From the IMG/VR virus record IMGVR_UViG_3300017735_000051, positions 1 to 33,013 of that record: DNA of 33,013 nucleotides; one strand, written 5' to 3'. The translations under genes and the position numbers were made by a program. This document shows, piece after piece, positions 1 through 8,631 of the stretch. This DNA comes from a virus. The notes beneath the pieces were generated by a model that was given only the letters and a program-made list of their open reading frames with translations, did not search any database and was not told the DNA's origin. The first letter of the stretch is position 1. Each line of letters starts with the position of its first letter.

Positions 1-75
1 ATGCATTACAACCTAGAAGCTCTTACAGAAAAAGTAAAAGTCCTGTTTGATTTTCATAACAAAAGAAAAAAATAA
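1..75 (+). CDS. Small ORF or 3' end of a longer gene at the window edge
   Basis: A 24-residue reading frame runs from an ATG at base 1 to TAA at 73-75 and ends in a basic tail (NKRKK). The frame is open to the window edge, so this may be the C-terminus of a longer gene. It lies 4 bases before the next small basic ORF and in the same direction, which fits the late operon. No family is recognised. Confidence 0.35.
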   Translation: MHYNLEALTEKVKVLFDFHNKRKK

Positions 76-79
76 CATT

Positions 80-166
80 ATGCCAAAAGGAAAAGGAACA
101 TACGGAAGTAAATTAGGTCGTCCACCCAAGAAGGGAAAAATGGGCAAAAAGGGAAAGTGTAAGTAA
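80..166 (+). CDS. Very small basic Gly/Lys-rich protein
   Basis: The frame encodes 28 residues, almost all Gly, Lys and Pro (GRPPKKGKMGKKGKCK near the end), with no acidic residue. Its TAA stop overlaps the ATG of the next gene as TAATG, a junction used repeatedly in this genome, which supports translation. It is the first of three consecutive small basic proteins. A nucleic-acid or virion-associated role is inferred only from charge and position. Confidence 0.5.
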   Translation: MPKGKGTYGSKLGRPPKKGKMGKKGKCK

Positions 167-312
167 TGCCCAAGGACGCTTGTTACAATAAAGTTAAATC
201 CAGATACAAAGTATTTCCCAGTGCTTATGCCAGCGGAGCTATAGCCAAATGCAGAAAGGTGGGGGCTTCAAATTGGGGAAACAAAAAAGCTAACATCAAG
301 CGCAGGAAGTAA
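166..312 (+). CDS. Small basic protein with PSAYASG motif
   Basis: This 48-residue protein contains VFPSAYASGAIAKCRKVGA. I recognise the PSAYASG...CRK signature as a recurrent one in small proteins of marine phages and some large DNA viruses, with no established function to my knowledge. The start is fixed by a TAATG overlap with the gene before it, and its own stop overlaps the next ATG in the same way. The charge is strongly positive, with two cysteines. A role in virion or nucleoid packing is a guess from composition and from the neighbouring basic genes. Confidence 0.8.
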   Translation: MPKDACYNKVKSRYKVFPSAYASGAIAKCRKVGASNWGNKKANIKRRK

Positions 313-590
313 TGGCGGTTCGTAAGACAAAGGCAGGCAGTGACCTAAAAAGATGGTTCAAAGAAAAGTGGGTGGATGTCCGATCGGGAAAGCCCTGCGG
401 ACGACGCAAGGGAGAAAAGCGAGGAACGCCCTATTGCAGACCATCAAAGCGTGTAAGCAAAAAAACACCTGCCACTGCGTCGGAAATCACATCTTCTCAA
501 AAAAAGAAAAGGGTATCTCAAAAAAAGAAACTAGGTCAACCAGCGGGAAAACCTCGCAGGGTTCAAAGCATTAAGAGAAAGAGTAAATGA
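312..590 (+). CDS. Conserved small basic protein (WFKEKWVDV / CGR / YCRPSKR motifs)
   Basis: The protein has 92 residues. The N-terminal half (about residues 10-50) carries LKRWFKEKWVDVRSGKPCGR followed by a YCRPSKRVS motif; I recall this arrangement from conserved small proteins of phages and large DNA viruses of unknown function. The C-terminal half is a disordered Lys/Arg/Gln/Ser tail. The two cysteines at about residues 29 and 42 could be paired or bind metal, which is untested. TAATG joins it to the previous gene, and ATGA joins it to the large Ser/Thr/Asn protein that follows. Confidence 0.85.
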   Translation: MAVRKTKAGSDLKRWFKEKWVDVRSGKPCGRRKGEKRGTPYCRPSKRVSKKTPATASEITSSQKKKRVSQKKKLGQPAGKPRRVQSIKRKSK

Positions 591-3500
591 GTTTAGGAAA
601 CGGCAATATACATCAAAAGGGTGAGATACCAGAAATCACAAAACTATTTAACAATAGAATTAGAGTAGTTCGTAGGTTTCAAAAATTTACTAGAGAAGAT
701 GTAGATAACTCCAACTTGGGTTCCCTTATGGGGGACTTTGGTGATCTGGATACAACTGGGGAGCAAATAGTTGGTCAGGGTTATACAAATTGCCGATTAA
801 TATCCGTAGAGGTTGACAATAGATTTAACCAACAAGCCAATGCGGATAATCCTGTTCTTGTAAAAACTTACGAAACACTGACTGACACCTTTGTCCAAAT
901 TGATGACGACCTTGAACTCACCGAGCAAAATGGACTAAAGACAGTTACAAAAGTTTTTAGGGCGAAGTCTGGGACTACGTCCACTGACGTAGTTGGAACT
1001 ACGAGTTTTGAGGATTTGGTGTTGGCTTCCGTAAAGCTAGAGGACAATGGTGCTTTTGCCGAGCTAACTCAAGTTTTTTCTGAAAGAGGTATTTTAAACT
1101 TAGAAACTCCCAAGGTGGGCGGGGTTCAAAGGGTTGTAGTCACCGCTTTGGGTTTATCTGAGAGCTTAATAACAAGCGAATTAACTCAAGTAACCTCCAA
1201 CCACAAATTGGTTAATCGGGTTGATCAAAACTTTAATGGATTGCAAACCGTTGTTTACACATTTGAAGTTGATGATTTTGAAGTATTTGTAACGGAGGAT
1301 GGTGAGCTTACTAATGTCGTAAAAACAGAACTCAGTTCTAGCTCAATCACAAGGGGAACAATTGGGACTACAAGTATTACTGTAAGCGGTCAAAGTTTTT
1401 TATTGCAAAAAGAAGAACTTGATAACGATGGATTAATTAAAAAATCCATACAAACATTTATAAGGCTGGAGTCCGCTTCCTTTCCAGCTACACAAATATT
1501 TGAAATAGACTCCAGATACGGAGTCGGCTTACCCATTGAAAGGCAAGTAGTTGCGCCCAGCGAAGCAACTGGATCCGTTGGGGAGACAGAAAGTGTTCAA
1601 GTTGAACCCATAAATTCTTTCAGTTCTGTAAAATTTACTGCAACAAAAGCCAGCGCGGATGCAATAGCGGAACAAGTATGGTACGACAGGAGAAATGTTA
1701 CTTTTCCCGCTCAGTTACAATCCGTTGTAGTTGTCGGATCAGAATCCCCAGTTGTAGTTGCGAATTATATAAACGCACCCACATCTCCCCTTAAAATAAA
1801 AACAACAAGAACTTTTCACTGGGGTACACCCCCCGAAGAAGCGGGGACCAATGAAAGAACATTTTTAGATACTCCATTTGCTGGGGCAGTAGAAATAGTT
1901 ACTAGAAGCGAAAGGATCAACGAAAATAACAGCAATTCTACTAGCTCAAATACTTCCAATAGCACTAGCAACTCTACTAGCAACAATACTTCAAGTAGCA
2001 CTTCTGATAGTGAAAACACTAGCAACAGCTCGTCCCAAAACAATAGCACTAGTAATTCGACAAGCAGTTCTACCAATGCTGGCTTTACTTCTTCTAGTGG
2101 AACTTCTAGTGGAACCTCAAGTGGAACATCTACAAGTTCTGGAACCTCTACAACCACATCCTCAAATAGCGGCACATCTTCGAACTCTTCAACTAACAAC
2201 AGTACGGGGACATCCACAAATAGCGGATCCTCTAGTTCTAGCAACACTAGTTCTTCGACTTCTTCTGGAACCAGTTCTTCAACTAGCAAAAGTTCTTCAC
2301 AAAATACCAGTGATAGTGTTGGCAATACCACCAGTAATACCACTAGCAATAGTAGTACAAATAGTACTTCTAACACTACCACTAGCGGACAAAATACTAC
2401 AAATAATACTGTAGTATCCTCAAGTGATTCAAATACCACTAGCAATAGTAATAGCTCGTCCCAGAACAATAGCACCAGTCAAAGCACTAACAATTCGAAT
2501 TCATTTAGTAGCGTTAATTCTGTAAGCAATACCAATAGCCGTGCTAGCATTAATGGATCGAGCAATAGCAATACTACCGTAAAAAGTAGTTCGGATACTA
2601 GTACTGACAGTACCAGCAATATTACTACTAATGTCATACTAAATAACTCATTCAACCATAGCGATACGACAGTCGGTAGTGATGTGGATAGCTTTGGCGA
2701 CAACGAAACAGAGGTTAACACGACCACGCAGAGTGCAATTGACAAGCCAGTTTATGTTTCGGCAACGGAAAGAAACACTAAGGACAAAACTAGTACAGCT
2801 TTGTTGAATTCCTATAAGCGAACTGATTCAGTCTCATCTACAGATGTTACGAGCAATGGTAATAGCAATACAACAACCGACACCAACGTAAATGGGTCTT
2901 CTAATTCAAGTACAAATTCAAACATAGACTCCAATAGTAATAGTGATAGCACGAGCCAAACTACAGCTAACACCGCAAGTGATTCTAATAGTAATGGAAA
3001 TTCTACTACTAGCAATAATAGTAATAGTAATTCATCCACAAACTCTACAACAAACGTCAATAGCACCAGTAATAACAATTCTAGTGTTACTAACAACGTA
3101 AATGGGTCTTCTAGCGGTACTGTAAACTCAAATACGAATTCAAGCTCGGGTGGAACGAGTAATAACAACGTAAGCTCAACATCCAATATTAGTGGAAACT
3201 CTACAAGTAATTCTACCACCATCGGTACTTCAGATAGCTCATCAAATGGCACATCAAGTGTCCAGAGCAATACTGAGTCCAGCAACAACTCAACATCCCA
3301 AAGCTCGGTATTATCCGAAAATGTATCAAGTTCCCAAGGTCAAGGCACTTCTACGAGCACCACTGAGTCCAGCACTCAGGTAACGTCCTCGGGCACATCC
3401 CAGAGTACGGGTCAATCAGAGAGTTCAAACTCGGGAACCTCTGAATCCACAAGTAGCGGAACATCGAATTCCACTGGAACTAGCTCTAATTCGGGAACAA

Positions 3501-3823
3501 ACAACAGTACGTCTTCCAATTCTGGAACGTCTAGCTCTAGCTCTACATCCAACAACGTGGGGGAAAGCACAAGTAACGGAACCAGCAAAAATACTGGAAA
3601 AAGAATAGTTACAGTTAATTTAAAATCCTGCTTGCGTAGTGCTATTGATCTTACTATACCAAGTAATGCTGAGAGTGGCGGAAGCATTTCAATTACTGGA
3701 ACATCTCCAACCGCACTTCCTTGGGGTGAATATACTGAAATATCAAGAAGATCTTCCCATTGGAGAAACGGAGTTTGGGTAAGAGAAATAGAAGAAGCTC
3801 TATTGCCGAGTCAACCATCTTAA
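587..3823 (+). CDS. Large Ser/Thr/Asn-rich virion surface or fibre-like protein
   Basis: This 1078-residue protein has three parts. Residues 1 to about 444 look globular and beta-rich (many alternating Val/Thr/Leu segments). Residues about 445-1004 are an extreme low-complexity tract of Ser, Thr, Asn and Gly, with a short more complex island near residues 690-750. The last ~75 residues form a compact tail with Trp-rich motifs (LPWGEY, SSHWRNGVWVREIEE). The ATG overlaps the preceding stop as ATGA. Position in the late operon and the globular-stalk-globular layout suggest a fibre, spike or other surface protein; this is inference. N-x-S/T sequons are abundant. No intramolecular chaperone or enzyme motif was seen. 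Confidence 0.85.
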   Translation: MSLGNGNIHQKGEIPEITKLFNNRIRVVRRFQKFTREDVDNSNLGSLMGDFGDLDTTGEQIVGQGYTNCRLISVEVDNRFNQQANADNPVLVKTYETLTDTFVQIDDDLELTEQNGLKTVTKVFRAKSGTTSTDVVGTTSFEDLVLASVKLEDNGAFAELTQVFSERGILNLETPKVGGVQRVVVTALGLSESLITSELTQVTSNHKLVNRVDQNFNGLQTVVYTFEVDDFEVFVTEDGELTNVVKTELSSSSITRGTIGTTSITVSGQSFLLQKEELDNDGLIKKSIQTFIRLESASFPATQIFEIDSRYGVGLPIERQVVAPSEATGSVGETESVQVEPINSFSSVKFTATKASADAIAEQVWYDRRNVTFPAQLQSVVVVGSESPVVVANYINAPTSPLKIKTTRTFHWGTPPEEAGTNERTFLDTPFAGAVEIVTRSERINENNSNSTSSNTSNSTSNSTSNNTSSSTSDSENTSNSSSQNNSTSNSTSSSTNAGFTSSSGTSSGTSSGTSTSSGTSTTTSSNSGTSSNSSTNNSTGTSTNSGSSSSSNTSSSTSSGTSSSTSKSSSQNTSDSVGNTTSNTTSNSSTNSTSNTTTSGQNTTNNTVVSSSDSNTTSNSNSSSQNNSTSQSTNNSNSFSSVNSVSNTNSRASINGSSNSNTTVKSSSDTSTDSTSNITTNVILNNSFNHSDTTVGSDVDSFGDNETEVNTTTQSAIDKPVYVSATERNTKDKTSTALLNSYKRTDSVSSTDVTSNGNSNTTTDTNVNGSSNSSTNSNIDSNSNSDSTSQTTANTASDSNSNGNSTTSNNSNSNSSTNSTTNVNSTSNNNSSVTNNVNGSSSGTVNSNTNSSSGGTSNNNVSSTSNISGNSTSNSTTIGTSDSSSNGTSSVQSNTESSNNSTSQSSVLSENVSSSQGQGTSTSTTESSTQVTSSGTSQSTGQSESSNSGTSESTSSGTSNSTGTSSNSGTNNSTSSNSGTSSSSSTSNNVGESTSNGTSKNTGKRIVTVNLKSCLRSAIDLTIPSNAESGGSISITGTSPTALPWGEYTEISRRSSHWRNGVWVREIEEALLPSQPS
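1918..3600 (+). repeat. Low-complexity Ser/Thr/Asn coding tract
   Basis: About 1.7 kb is built from shuffled AGC, ACT, AAT, TCT and GGA codons. It includes short near-repeats such as GGAACTTCTAGT units near 2099-2135 and a repeated GTAAATGGGTCTTCT at about 2889 and 3100. The same composition produces long open frames on the opposite strand and in other frames (for example 1816-2475 and 2812-3288 minus), which are artefacts. Such tracts are prone to recombination and assembly collapse, so length may vary between isolates. Confidence 0.9.
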
Positions 3824-3824
3824 A

Positions 3825-5174
3825 ATGGATTCAAAAACACAGTCCAAGCCCACCTACAGAATTGAAGAAACTAGGGAGTTGCTTCCTAAGCTCGTTGATC
3901 AAGTAGTTCAATCAAATTCCTTAAATGAAAAAAATATTAAAGAAGAGATAGAGGAATTAATTTCAAATGATCCGAGTTTTGTTAGATCCATATCAAACGC
4001 AATAAACAATGTTCCTTCCGCTGGGGGAACTCTACCCATCGCAAACCAAGAGCCTGAGGGTGTAGTAAAACCCATCGAAATGCCCTTTGAGGAGGTCAGG
4101 GAAATCGGGGGAGATTTTACTGCTCCCAGTGATAGTGATAGTGATAAAATTAATGTAGGGGGTAATGTGTCGGAAGCCCCTAGTTTTTCCAATGATTCAT
4201 CATCCGTTTCAACGCTGGGTGAAAGCATTAAGTCCGAAATTTACTCCCTAGCTCAATCCTTAATGAGCGAATTGCGATCCCTTGGCAACAGATCTTCAGG
4301 AGATGATACAGCCCTGAATGGCAGTCCAGAGGATATTAGGCAGTTAGCCAATGAAATGGGAAAGGGGAAGGGTCCAGATGGTGGTAATATACGTTTTGAA
4401 AGAATGGATGATGGAAACTATCAACAGTACATTGACGGGAATAAGGGAGAAGTTTTTACGGAAAATGAATTAAGGAACGCAGTGGGCGGTAGCGGTTTTG
4501 CTGGTAGTGGTTCTGATATAACTGAAAACCAAAGTTTTTTAGATAAAATTAACGAAGCAGGAAAAGGGCAAGCACCAGATGGTGGTAATATACGTTTTGA
4601 AAGAATGGCTGATGGAAATTATCAGCAATATGTTGACGGGGCGAAGGGCGAAGTTTTTACAAAAGAAGAACTACAGGAAGTCTATCAAGATCAAGAAAAA
4701 GAAAAGGAATCAGGTGAGACTGGAGATGTAAGTTCAACTCCAGATGAAGATAGAGCTGAGGATAGTTCAAAAACTTCCAAGACTTCAGATGATTCTTTTC
4801 CCGTTCCGCTTGATGTTACGGGAGAAATTTGCATAGTTGGCTTTGATAAATTTGAAATTTGGGATAAAATTAAAGAAAATCAAAGTAACTCAAAGGGATT
4901 AACCCTACAAGCCTCCGTGTCAGACCAGAGTGGCTTTCCGAGTGCAGGAAGTATAGAATTTATAGATGAATACGATCCATCTCAAACAATGGAACAACTA
5001 ATGGAATTTGATGGGGCGGGCGTTAATAAAAGACAAACTAAATGGAAATTACCATTAGCCAAAAAAGATTCATCATCAGGGGGATGGGAGCCTCTATCTC
5101 AAGGCGGATATTACAACCTAAGTCTGTTTTGTGTTAATGGAGTTCCCTCTCAATACCCATTAAGAAACTTTTGA
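3825..5174 (+). CDS. Probable virion protein with an internal duplication
   Basis: This 449-residue protein follows the fibre-like gene by one base. Residues 1 to about 170 are acidic and Ser-rich. Two copies of a ~40-residue unit (about residues 176-215 and 243-282) share GGNIRFERM, DGNYQQY and KGEVFT. An acidic Ser/Glu/Asp linker follows, then a C-terminal domain (about 325-449) with ICIVGFDKFEIWDKIKEN. No family is recognised. Its place among late genes suggests a structural or fibre-associated protein. The repeats could be binding or adaptor modules. Confidence 0.8.
   Translation: MDSKTQSKPTYRIEETRELLPKLVDQVVQSNSLNEKNIKEEIEELISNDPSFVRSISNAINNVPSAGGTLPIANQEPEGVVKPIEMPFEEVREIGGDFTAPSDSDSDKINVGGNVSEAPSFSNDSSSVSTLGESIKSEIYSLAQSLMSELRSLGNRSSGDDTALNGSPEDIRQLANEMGKGKGPDGGNIRFERMDDGNYQQYIDGNKGEVFTENELRNAVGGSGFAGSGSDITENQSFLDKINEAGKGQAPDGGNIRFERMADGNYQQYVDGAKGEVFTKEELQEVYQDQEKEKESGETGDVSSTPDEDRAEDSSKTSKTSDDSFPVPLDVTGEICIVGFDKFEIWDKIKENQSNSKGLTLQASVSDQSGFPSAGSIEFIDEYDPSQTMEQLMEFDGAGVNKRQTKWKLPLAKKDSSSGGWEPLSQGGYYNLSLFCVNGVPSQYPLRNF
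4350..4670 (+). repeat. Direct repeat, two copies offset by 201 bp
   Basis: The copies lie at about 4350-4469 and 4551-4670. They share a perfectly matching stretch of about 32 bases starting at CCAGATGGTGG (4374 and 4575), then continue with scattered, often synonymous, changes. The offset is 67 codons, so the frame is kept and the duplication is visible at the protein level. The mixture of identical and diverged parts suggests an older duplication under selection or partly homogenised by recombination. Confidence 0.85.
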
Positions 5175-5189
5175 TTTTTTTAAATCAAA
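5170..5189 (+). terminator. Weak AT-rich hairpin after the duplicated-repeat gene
   Basis: TTTGATTT (5170-5177) and AAATCAAA (5182-5189) form a perfect 8-bp inverted repeat around a TTTT loop, overlapping the stop codon of the preceding gene. It has almost no G/C and no following T-run, so it would be a poor intrinsic terminator. It may instead be an mRNA end or processing structure. Confidence 0.25.
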
Positions 5190-5225
5190 CAAACAAACAA
5201 AAATTATTAACCAAAATTAAAGATT

Positions 5226-5630
5226 ATGTCACTAACAATCACATCAACTAAGTCGTTTTCTGGCACTGCTGGAAATTATAGCCTATCGGAAAGTTTTACT
5301 GGTAGCGCACTGTCGTCCGCAAGCGAAACTGTAAATGCTTCTTCCTCAACTGACGTAGAAATATTTGCCAACAACTCTGCTGGGGAATTAAAATTTATGG
5401 CAATCAAGTCAGACAAAGAAGGAAGTTTTACAGTCAAGGATTCCAGCGGAGCAACTCTAGGCACTTCCAAAACCCTAACTGCTGGCGTTTCCAGAGTTTT
5501 CTTTGGTACTTCTCTAACTGGAGTTGATTTTTATAATGATGCAGATATAGCATCCATAGATGTTGCAAATTCAGATACATCAGTTCAAGCCGCTGTAAGC
5601 ATAGATTTACTCTATGACGCAACTCCTTAG
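5226..5630 (+). CDS. Small probable virion protein, Ser/Thr-rich beta protein
   Basis: This 134-residue protein is rich in Ser, Thr, Ala and Val with almost no Trp or Cys and alternating beta-strand-like patterns (VEIFANNSAGELKFMAI, GSFTVKDSSGATLG). The composition and size resemble small decoration, tail-sheath or fibre-tip proteins, but no family is recognised. The leader is AT-rich (AACCAAAATTAAAGATT before ATG) with no Shine-Dalgarno site. It stands alone between two intergenic gaps of 36-51 bp, unlike the overlapping genes elsewhere, and could be separately expressed at a high level. Confidence 0.8.
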   Translation: MSLTITSTKSFSGTAGNYSLSESFTGSALSSASETVNASSSTDVEIFANNSAGELKFMAIKSDKEGSFTVKDSSGATLGTSKTLTAGVSRVFFGTSLTGVDFYNDADIASIDVANSDTSVQAAVSIDLLYDATP

Positions 5631-5666
5631 TATTTAGCTTTTTAATATTTAAAGCATAAATTACTA

Positions 5667-6749
5667 ATGAGTCAGAATCCGAAATTTACTACTCTAGGGA
5701 AATTTGGCTCCACTGGGCACGTCCAAAATTGCCCCTACCGTATGGATGTAACTCCAAATGGAGATGGTGATCCAAATGATGAAAATTGGACTGGGATTAT
5801 TGACTATAAACCTTTGACCTTCAGGGAAGCCCATTACATTTATTGGATGATGAAAAAGGCAAGTGTTTCGGGTAACGCTTCCTTTAGTGCTAGTGCCCGT
5901 AATACGGGTGATTATGAACGAATCACAGCAAAAAGGCAACCCGATGGCTCTTATGTGACTACGGTAGCTGATTCGATGTCTGGCACTGCATCTCCCTCCT
6001 CCTCAGATTACAGTGATACGCTTCAGTTCAACTCAGACTACTATGGTAGCCAAACTGAACCCGTAGCACCCGCAAAAAGAATGTGTAGGAAGGGTAATTT
6101 CAATAAACATTATAATATGCTAGAAAACCCTAATGACTCAAACACAGATGCCGTTACAGGCAATAACGCATATGGTGGTATTAGAGCGAGCACGGGGGGC
6201 AGTATGGGCTTGTATTATTATTACGGCTATTATGTTAATGATCGCGTATCAGCGCATGTTCAAATTCCGCCTGCGAATTTTTTTGCAATGTATGATAGCG
6301 GTGAATTCAAGGGGTATGGGTTTAAAGATTTAGCGTCTTTTGATATCCATGTATCCGCGAGCGCAAATTGTCGACAACCTGTATCAAGCAGTCTAGCACC
6401 CTCATTGAACGCAGGCGTACATATGGGAGGGTTTGGGGGCATATCAAGCATAAAATACACGGATAAAAACACTATGTGGGAAGACACTCAAATAAGTTCC
6501 TCAGTAGATTTCGGGGGGTTTGATTTTTTTGCAGAAGGATTGGGCGGAAATTTTGATATTTCAAACTCTGGAAAAAGTGTTACATTCAGCTATTCGGACT
6601 CCGATAGCGACAGCGGAACGTATGATGTTAATACAATAGATTCAACAACTGGAGCGGGTATAACTTACTCGGGGGATGGTGAGTGTGAGGTTGAAGCCTC
6701 ATTTGATATAACCTTTGAAGCACCTAAATACTGGGACTACCCCACTTAA
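5667..6749 (+). CDS. Probable virion protein, unrecognised
   Basis: The 360-residue product is rich in Gly, Ser, Tyr, Asp and aromatic residues. It has a Tyr/Gly patch near residues 175-190 (YYYYGYYVND) and a C-terminal Ser/Asp run (DSDSDSG, about 310-320). An N-terminal segment contains FREAHYIYWMMKK. No signal peptide, membrane segment or catalytic motif is obvious. It is late, in the same direction as the structural genes, and precedes the two internal-virion-like genes, which suggests a tail or fibre component. The leader lacks a Shine-Dalgarno site. Confidence 0.8.
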   Translation: MSQNPKFTTLGKFGSTGHVQNCPYRMDVTPNGDGDPNDENWTGIIDYKPLTFREAHYIYWMMKKASVSGNASFSASARNTGDYERITAKRQPDGSYVTTVADSMSGTASPSSSDYSDTLQFNSDYYGSQTEPVAPAKRMCRKGNFNKHYNMLENPNDSNTDAVTGNNAYGGIRASTGGSMGLYYYYGYYVNDRVSAHVQIPPANFFAMYDSGEFKGYGFKDLASFDIHVSASANCRQPVSSSLAPSLNAGVHMGGFGGISSIKYTDKNTMWEDTQISSSVDFGGFDFFAEGLGGNFDISNSGKSVTFSYSDSDSDSGTYDVNTIDSTTGAGITYSGDGECEVEASFDITFEAPKYWDYPT

Positions 6750-6778
6750 ACAATCAATGATATAATAAAAGGAATATT

Positions 6779-8629
6779 ATGGCAGAACCCAGACAAAGAA
6801 CCCTGAGCAAAGATCAGGAAAAATTAGCTGAAGCCGCAAGGGAAAACAGTAAAGTAAACTCATCCGTTGACGATAAATTGCTTAATCCACTTATAGCTAC
6901 GGAGGTAGCCGCGGGCACAAGCAAGTTTTTAAATACCCCTAGAGACATATCTAAAATTGTCAACAGTCCCCTTGTTCAAAACACGAATAAAGCTACTAAA
7001 GCTATTTCTACTGTGGGAAGGGTTGCAAATACTTCTCCCGTAAAGATGCCAGTGGCGGGTAGTTTTTTTAGCCCTCTATTTGCGTACGCAGTAGCCAATG
7101 AAGTTACAGGTGAAGTAAGAGAAGACGGAAGGGATTTAAATACCCTAATCGGAGAAGGTATAGGGGGGGCTATAGGAAAAGCAAAATACGGAGATGGTTC
7201 TCTACCAGCTTTTTCCGCAAAAGAGCGACAAGCAATGCAAGATGGCTTGAATGTCAACAAGCCCATAATGGAAAGAACTGGACCCAGAAACCAACGCAAG
7301 AACACTGTAGTGGGCTACGAGCCACTTAGCCAAGGTGTTAAGAACGACTTGGGATTAGAGGACAAAAGAGAAATGTTTTCTCAAGAAATGGCGGACAAAA
7401 ATCCCATTCGCGGAACATTTACATTGCCCGATGGAACGGTAGTTATGCAGAGAGAGGATGGCACTAGGTTCAATCCAACTCAAGAGGAACTACAAAACTT
7501 TAACAGAACAATGCAGGGGTTAAATCAGCCCTCTGTAACTGGACTAGGCGTAGGCGGAAGCGAAGGCGTAGTTGTTAATGAAGGAAACCCCAATGACCCC
7601 TATGGGTTTACTCCCCAAAAACCCGAAGTTGAGGGAACTGGCATGAGTTCCGTAGCGGACAAGATGCTAGCTGACTTCCAAAGATTCAAGGATAGCGGAA
7701 AAGAAATGACTCCAGAAATGGAACAAAAAGCCATAGATTTGGCGGCATCCGTGGGCAGGAAGTTTGATCCCGAACAGGGATATAGCAATGTATTTGAGCC
7801 AGAAATACTTGAGAAATATAATCAAAGAGTAGCTGACGGTAATTTTGATCCTAGCACTATTGAAAGACAAGAACAACCAAGCAGTCTTGACTTAGCCCTG
7901 CAAGAGCGCAGAGAATCCCAAGCGCAGAGCGACCGAAGTTTTGAAGTTAATCGGGGTCGCATGGAGGACGATCGAAGGGATCGCGAAGAAAGCGGAGGAG
8001 CTATGATTAGAGTAAATGGCGTACAAGTTCCAGCTACGAAAGAAAACAGAGAAAAAAGAGACTTAGAGAATAGGCTAAAAGAAGAAGCCAGAGATCAAGG
8101 TCTATCTGAATCTGGCGTTAGGGACTACGTTAGAGAAAAGTTAGAAGAGCAAAAGAGTGATGAGTATCAACAAGAGGTTGATCGCATTAAAGAAGAGCTG
8201 GAAATAAGCACCAAGGCGGCAGAACTAGAAAAGAAAAGGCAAGACCTACTTCCAGATGCTCCAGAAAGACCAAAGCCCAGTGAAATCAAATCATTTATTT
8301 CAAATGCAGAAGATCAGTTTGATTTGGTTTTTGATCCAGAAACATTTACATTTAACACCGTGGAAGACGGAGGGTTTTGGGGGTCTGATAAAGAACACCC
8401 CTTGAATCCAAATAGTGAGCTTTATCAAAAATTAAAGCAAGTCGAGGGCAGTGAATATTTCTTGTCGCCCCCATCGGATGTAATGAACATCATGGAGCAA
8501 TCAATAGAGGACGCAAAACAGTCCTCTCTGGGATATGTGGGAGTTCAGGCGGATGATGGAAGAGTATATAATATAACTGCTGGTGGAGACATAACTCATG
8601 TTGGATACAGTGGTGAAGAAATCAAATAA
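6779..8629 (+). CDS. Probable internal virion or ejection protein
   Basis: This 616-residue protein is hydrophilic and largely helical. Residues about 30-140 contain Ala/Gly-rich segments (VAGSFFSPLFAYAVANEV, IGEGIGGAIG). Residues about 370-510 are strongly charged with coiled-coil character (Glu/Lys/Arg/Gln-rich). It lies two bases before the 1602-residue polyvalent protein, and a pair of large helical proteins at the end of a late operon is typical of ejected inner-core proteins of podoviruses; the role is inferred from that. The start has AAAGGAATATT before ATG, one of the better ribosome sites here, and an extended -10-like TGATATAAT lies at 6758-6766. Confidence 0.75.
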   Translation: MAEPRQRTLSKDQEKLAEAARENSKVNSSVDDKLLNPLIATEVAAGTSKFLNTPRDISKIVNSPLVQNTNKATKAISTVGRVANTSPVKMPVAGSFFSPLFAYAVANEVTGEVREDGRDLNTLIGEGIGGAIGKAKYGDGSLPAFSAKERQAMQDGLNVNKPIMERTGPRNQRKNTVVGYEPLSQGVKNDLGLEDKREMFSQEMADKNPIRGTFTLPDGTVVMQREDGTRFNPTQEELQNFNRTMQGLNQPSVTGLGVGGSEGVVVNEGNPNDPYGFTPQKPEVEGTGMSSVADKMLADFQRFKDSGKEMTPEMEQKAIDLAASVGRKFDPEQGYSNVFEPEILEKYNQRVADGNFDPSTIERQEQPSSLDLALQERRESQAQSDRSFEVNRGRMEDDRRDREESGGAMIRVNGVQVPATKENREKRDLENRLKEEARDQGLSESGVRDYVREKLEEQKSDEYQQEVDRIKEELEISTKAAELEKKRQDLLPDAPERPKPSEIKSFISNAEDQFDLVFDPETFTFNTVEDGGFWGSDKEHPLNPNSELYQKLKQVEGSEYFLSPPSDVMNIMEQSIEDAKQSSLGYVGVQADDGRVYNITAGGDITHVGYSGEEIK

Positions 8630-8631
8630 CT

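Noticed and set aside
1816-3687. Long minus-strand frames of up to 219 codons opposite the Ser/Thr/Asn tract
   Set aside because: They are Leu/Val/Glu-only mirror images of AGC/ACT/AAT codons; low-complexity sense coding keeps the antisense frames open.
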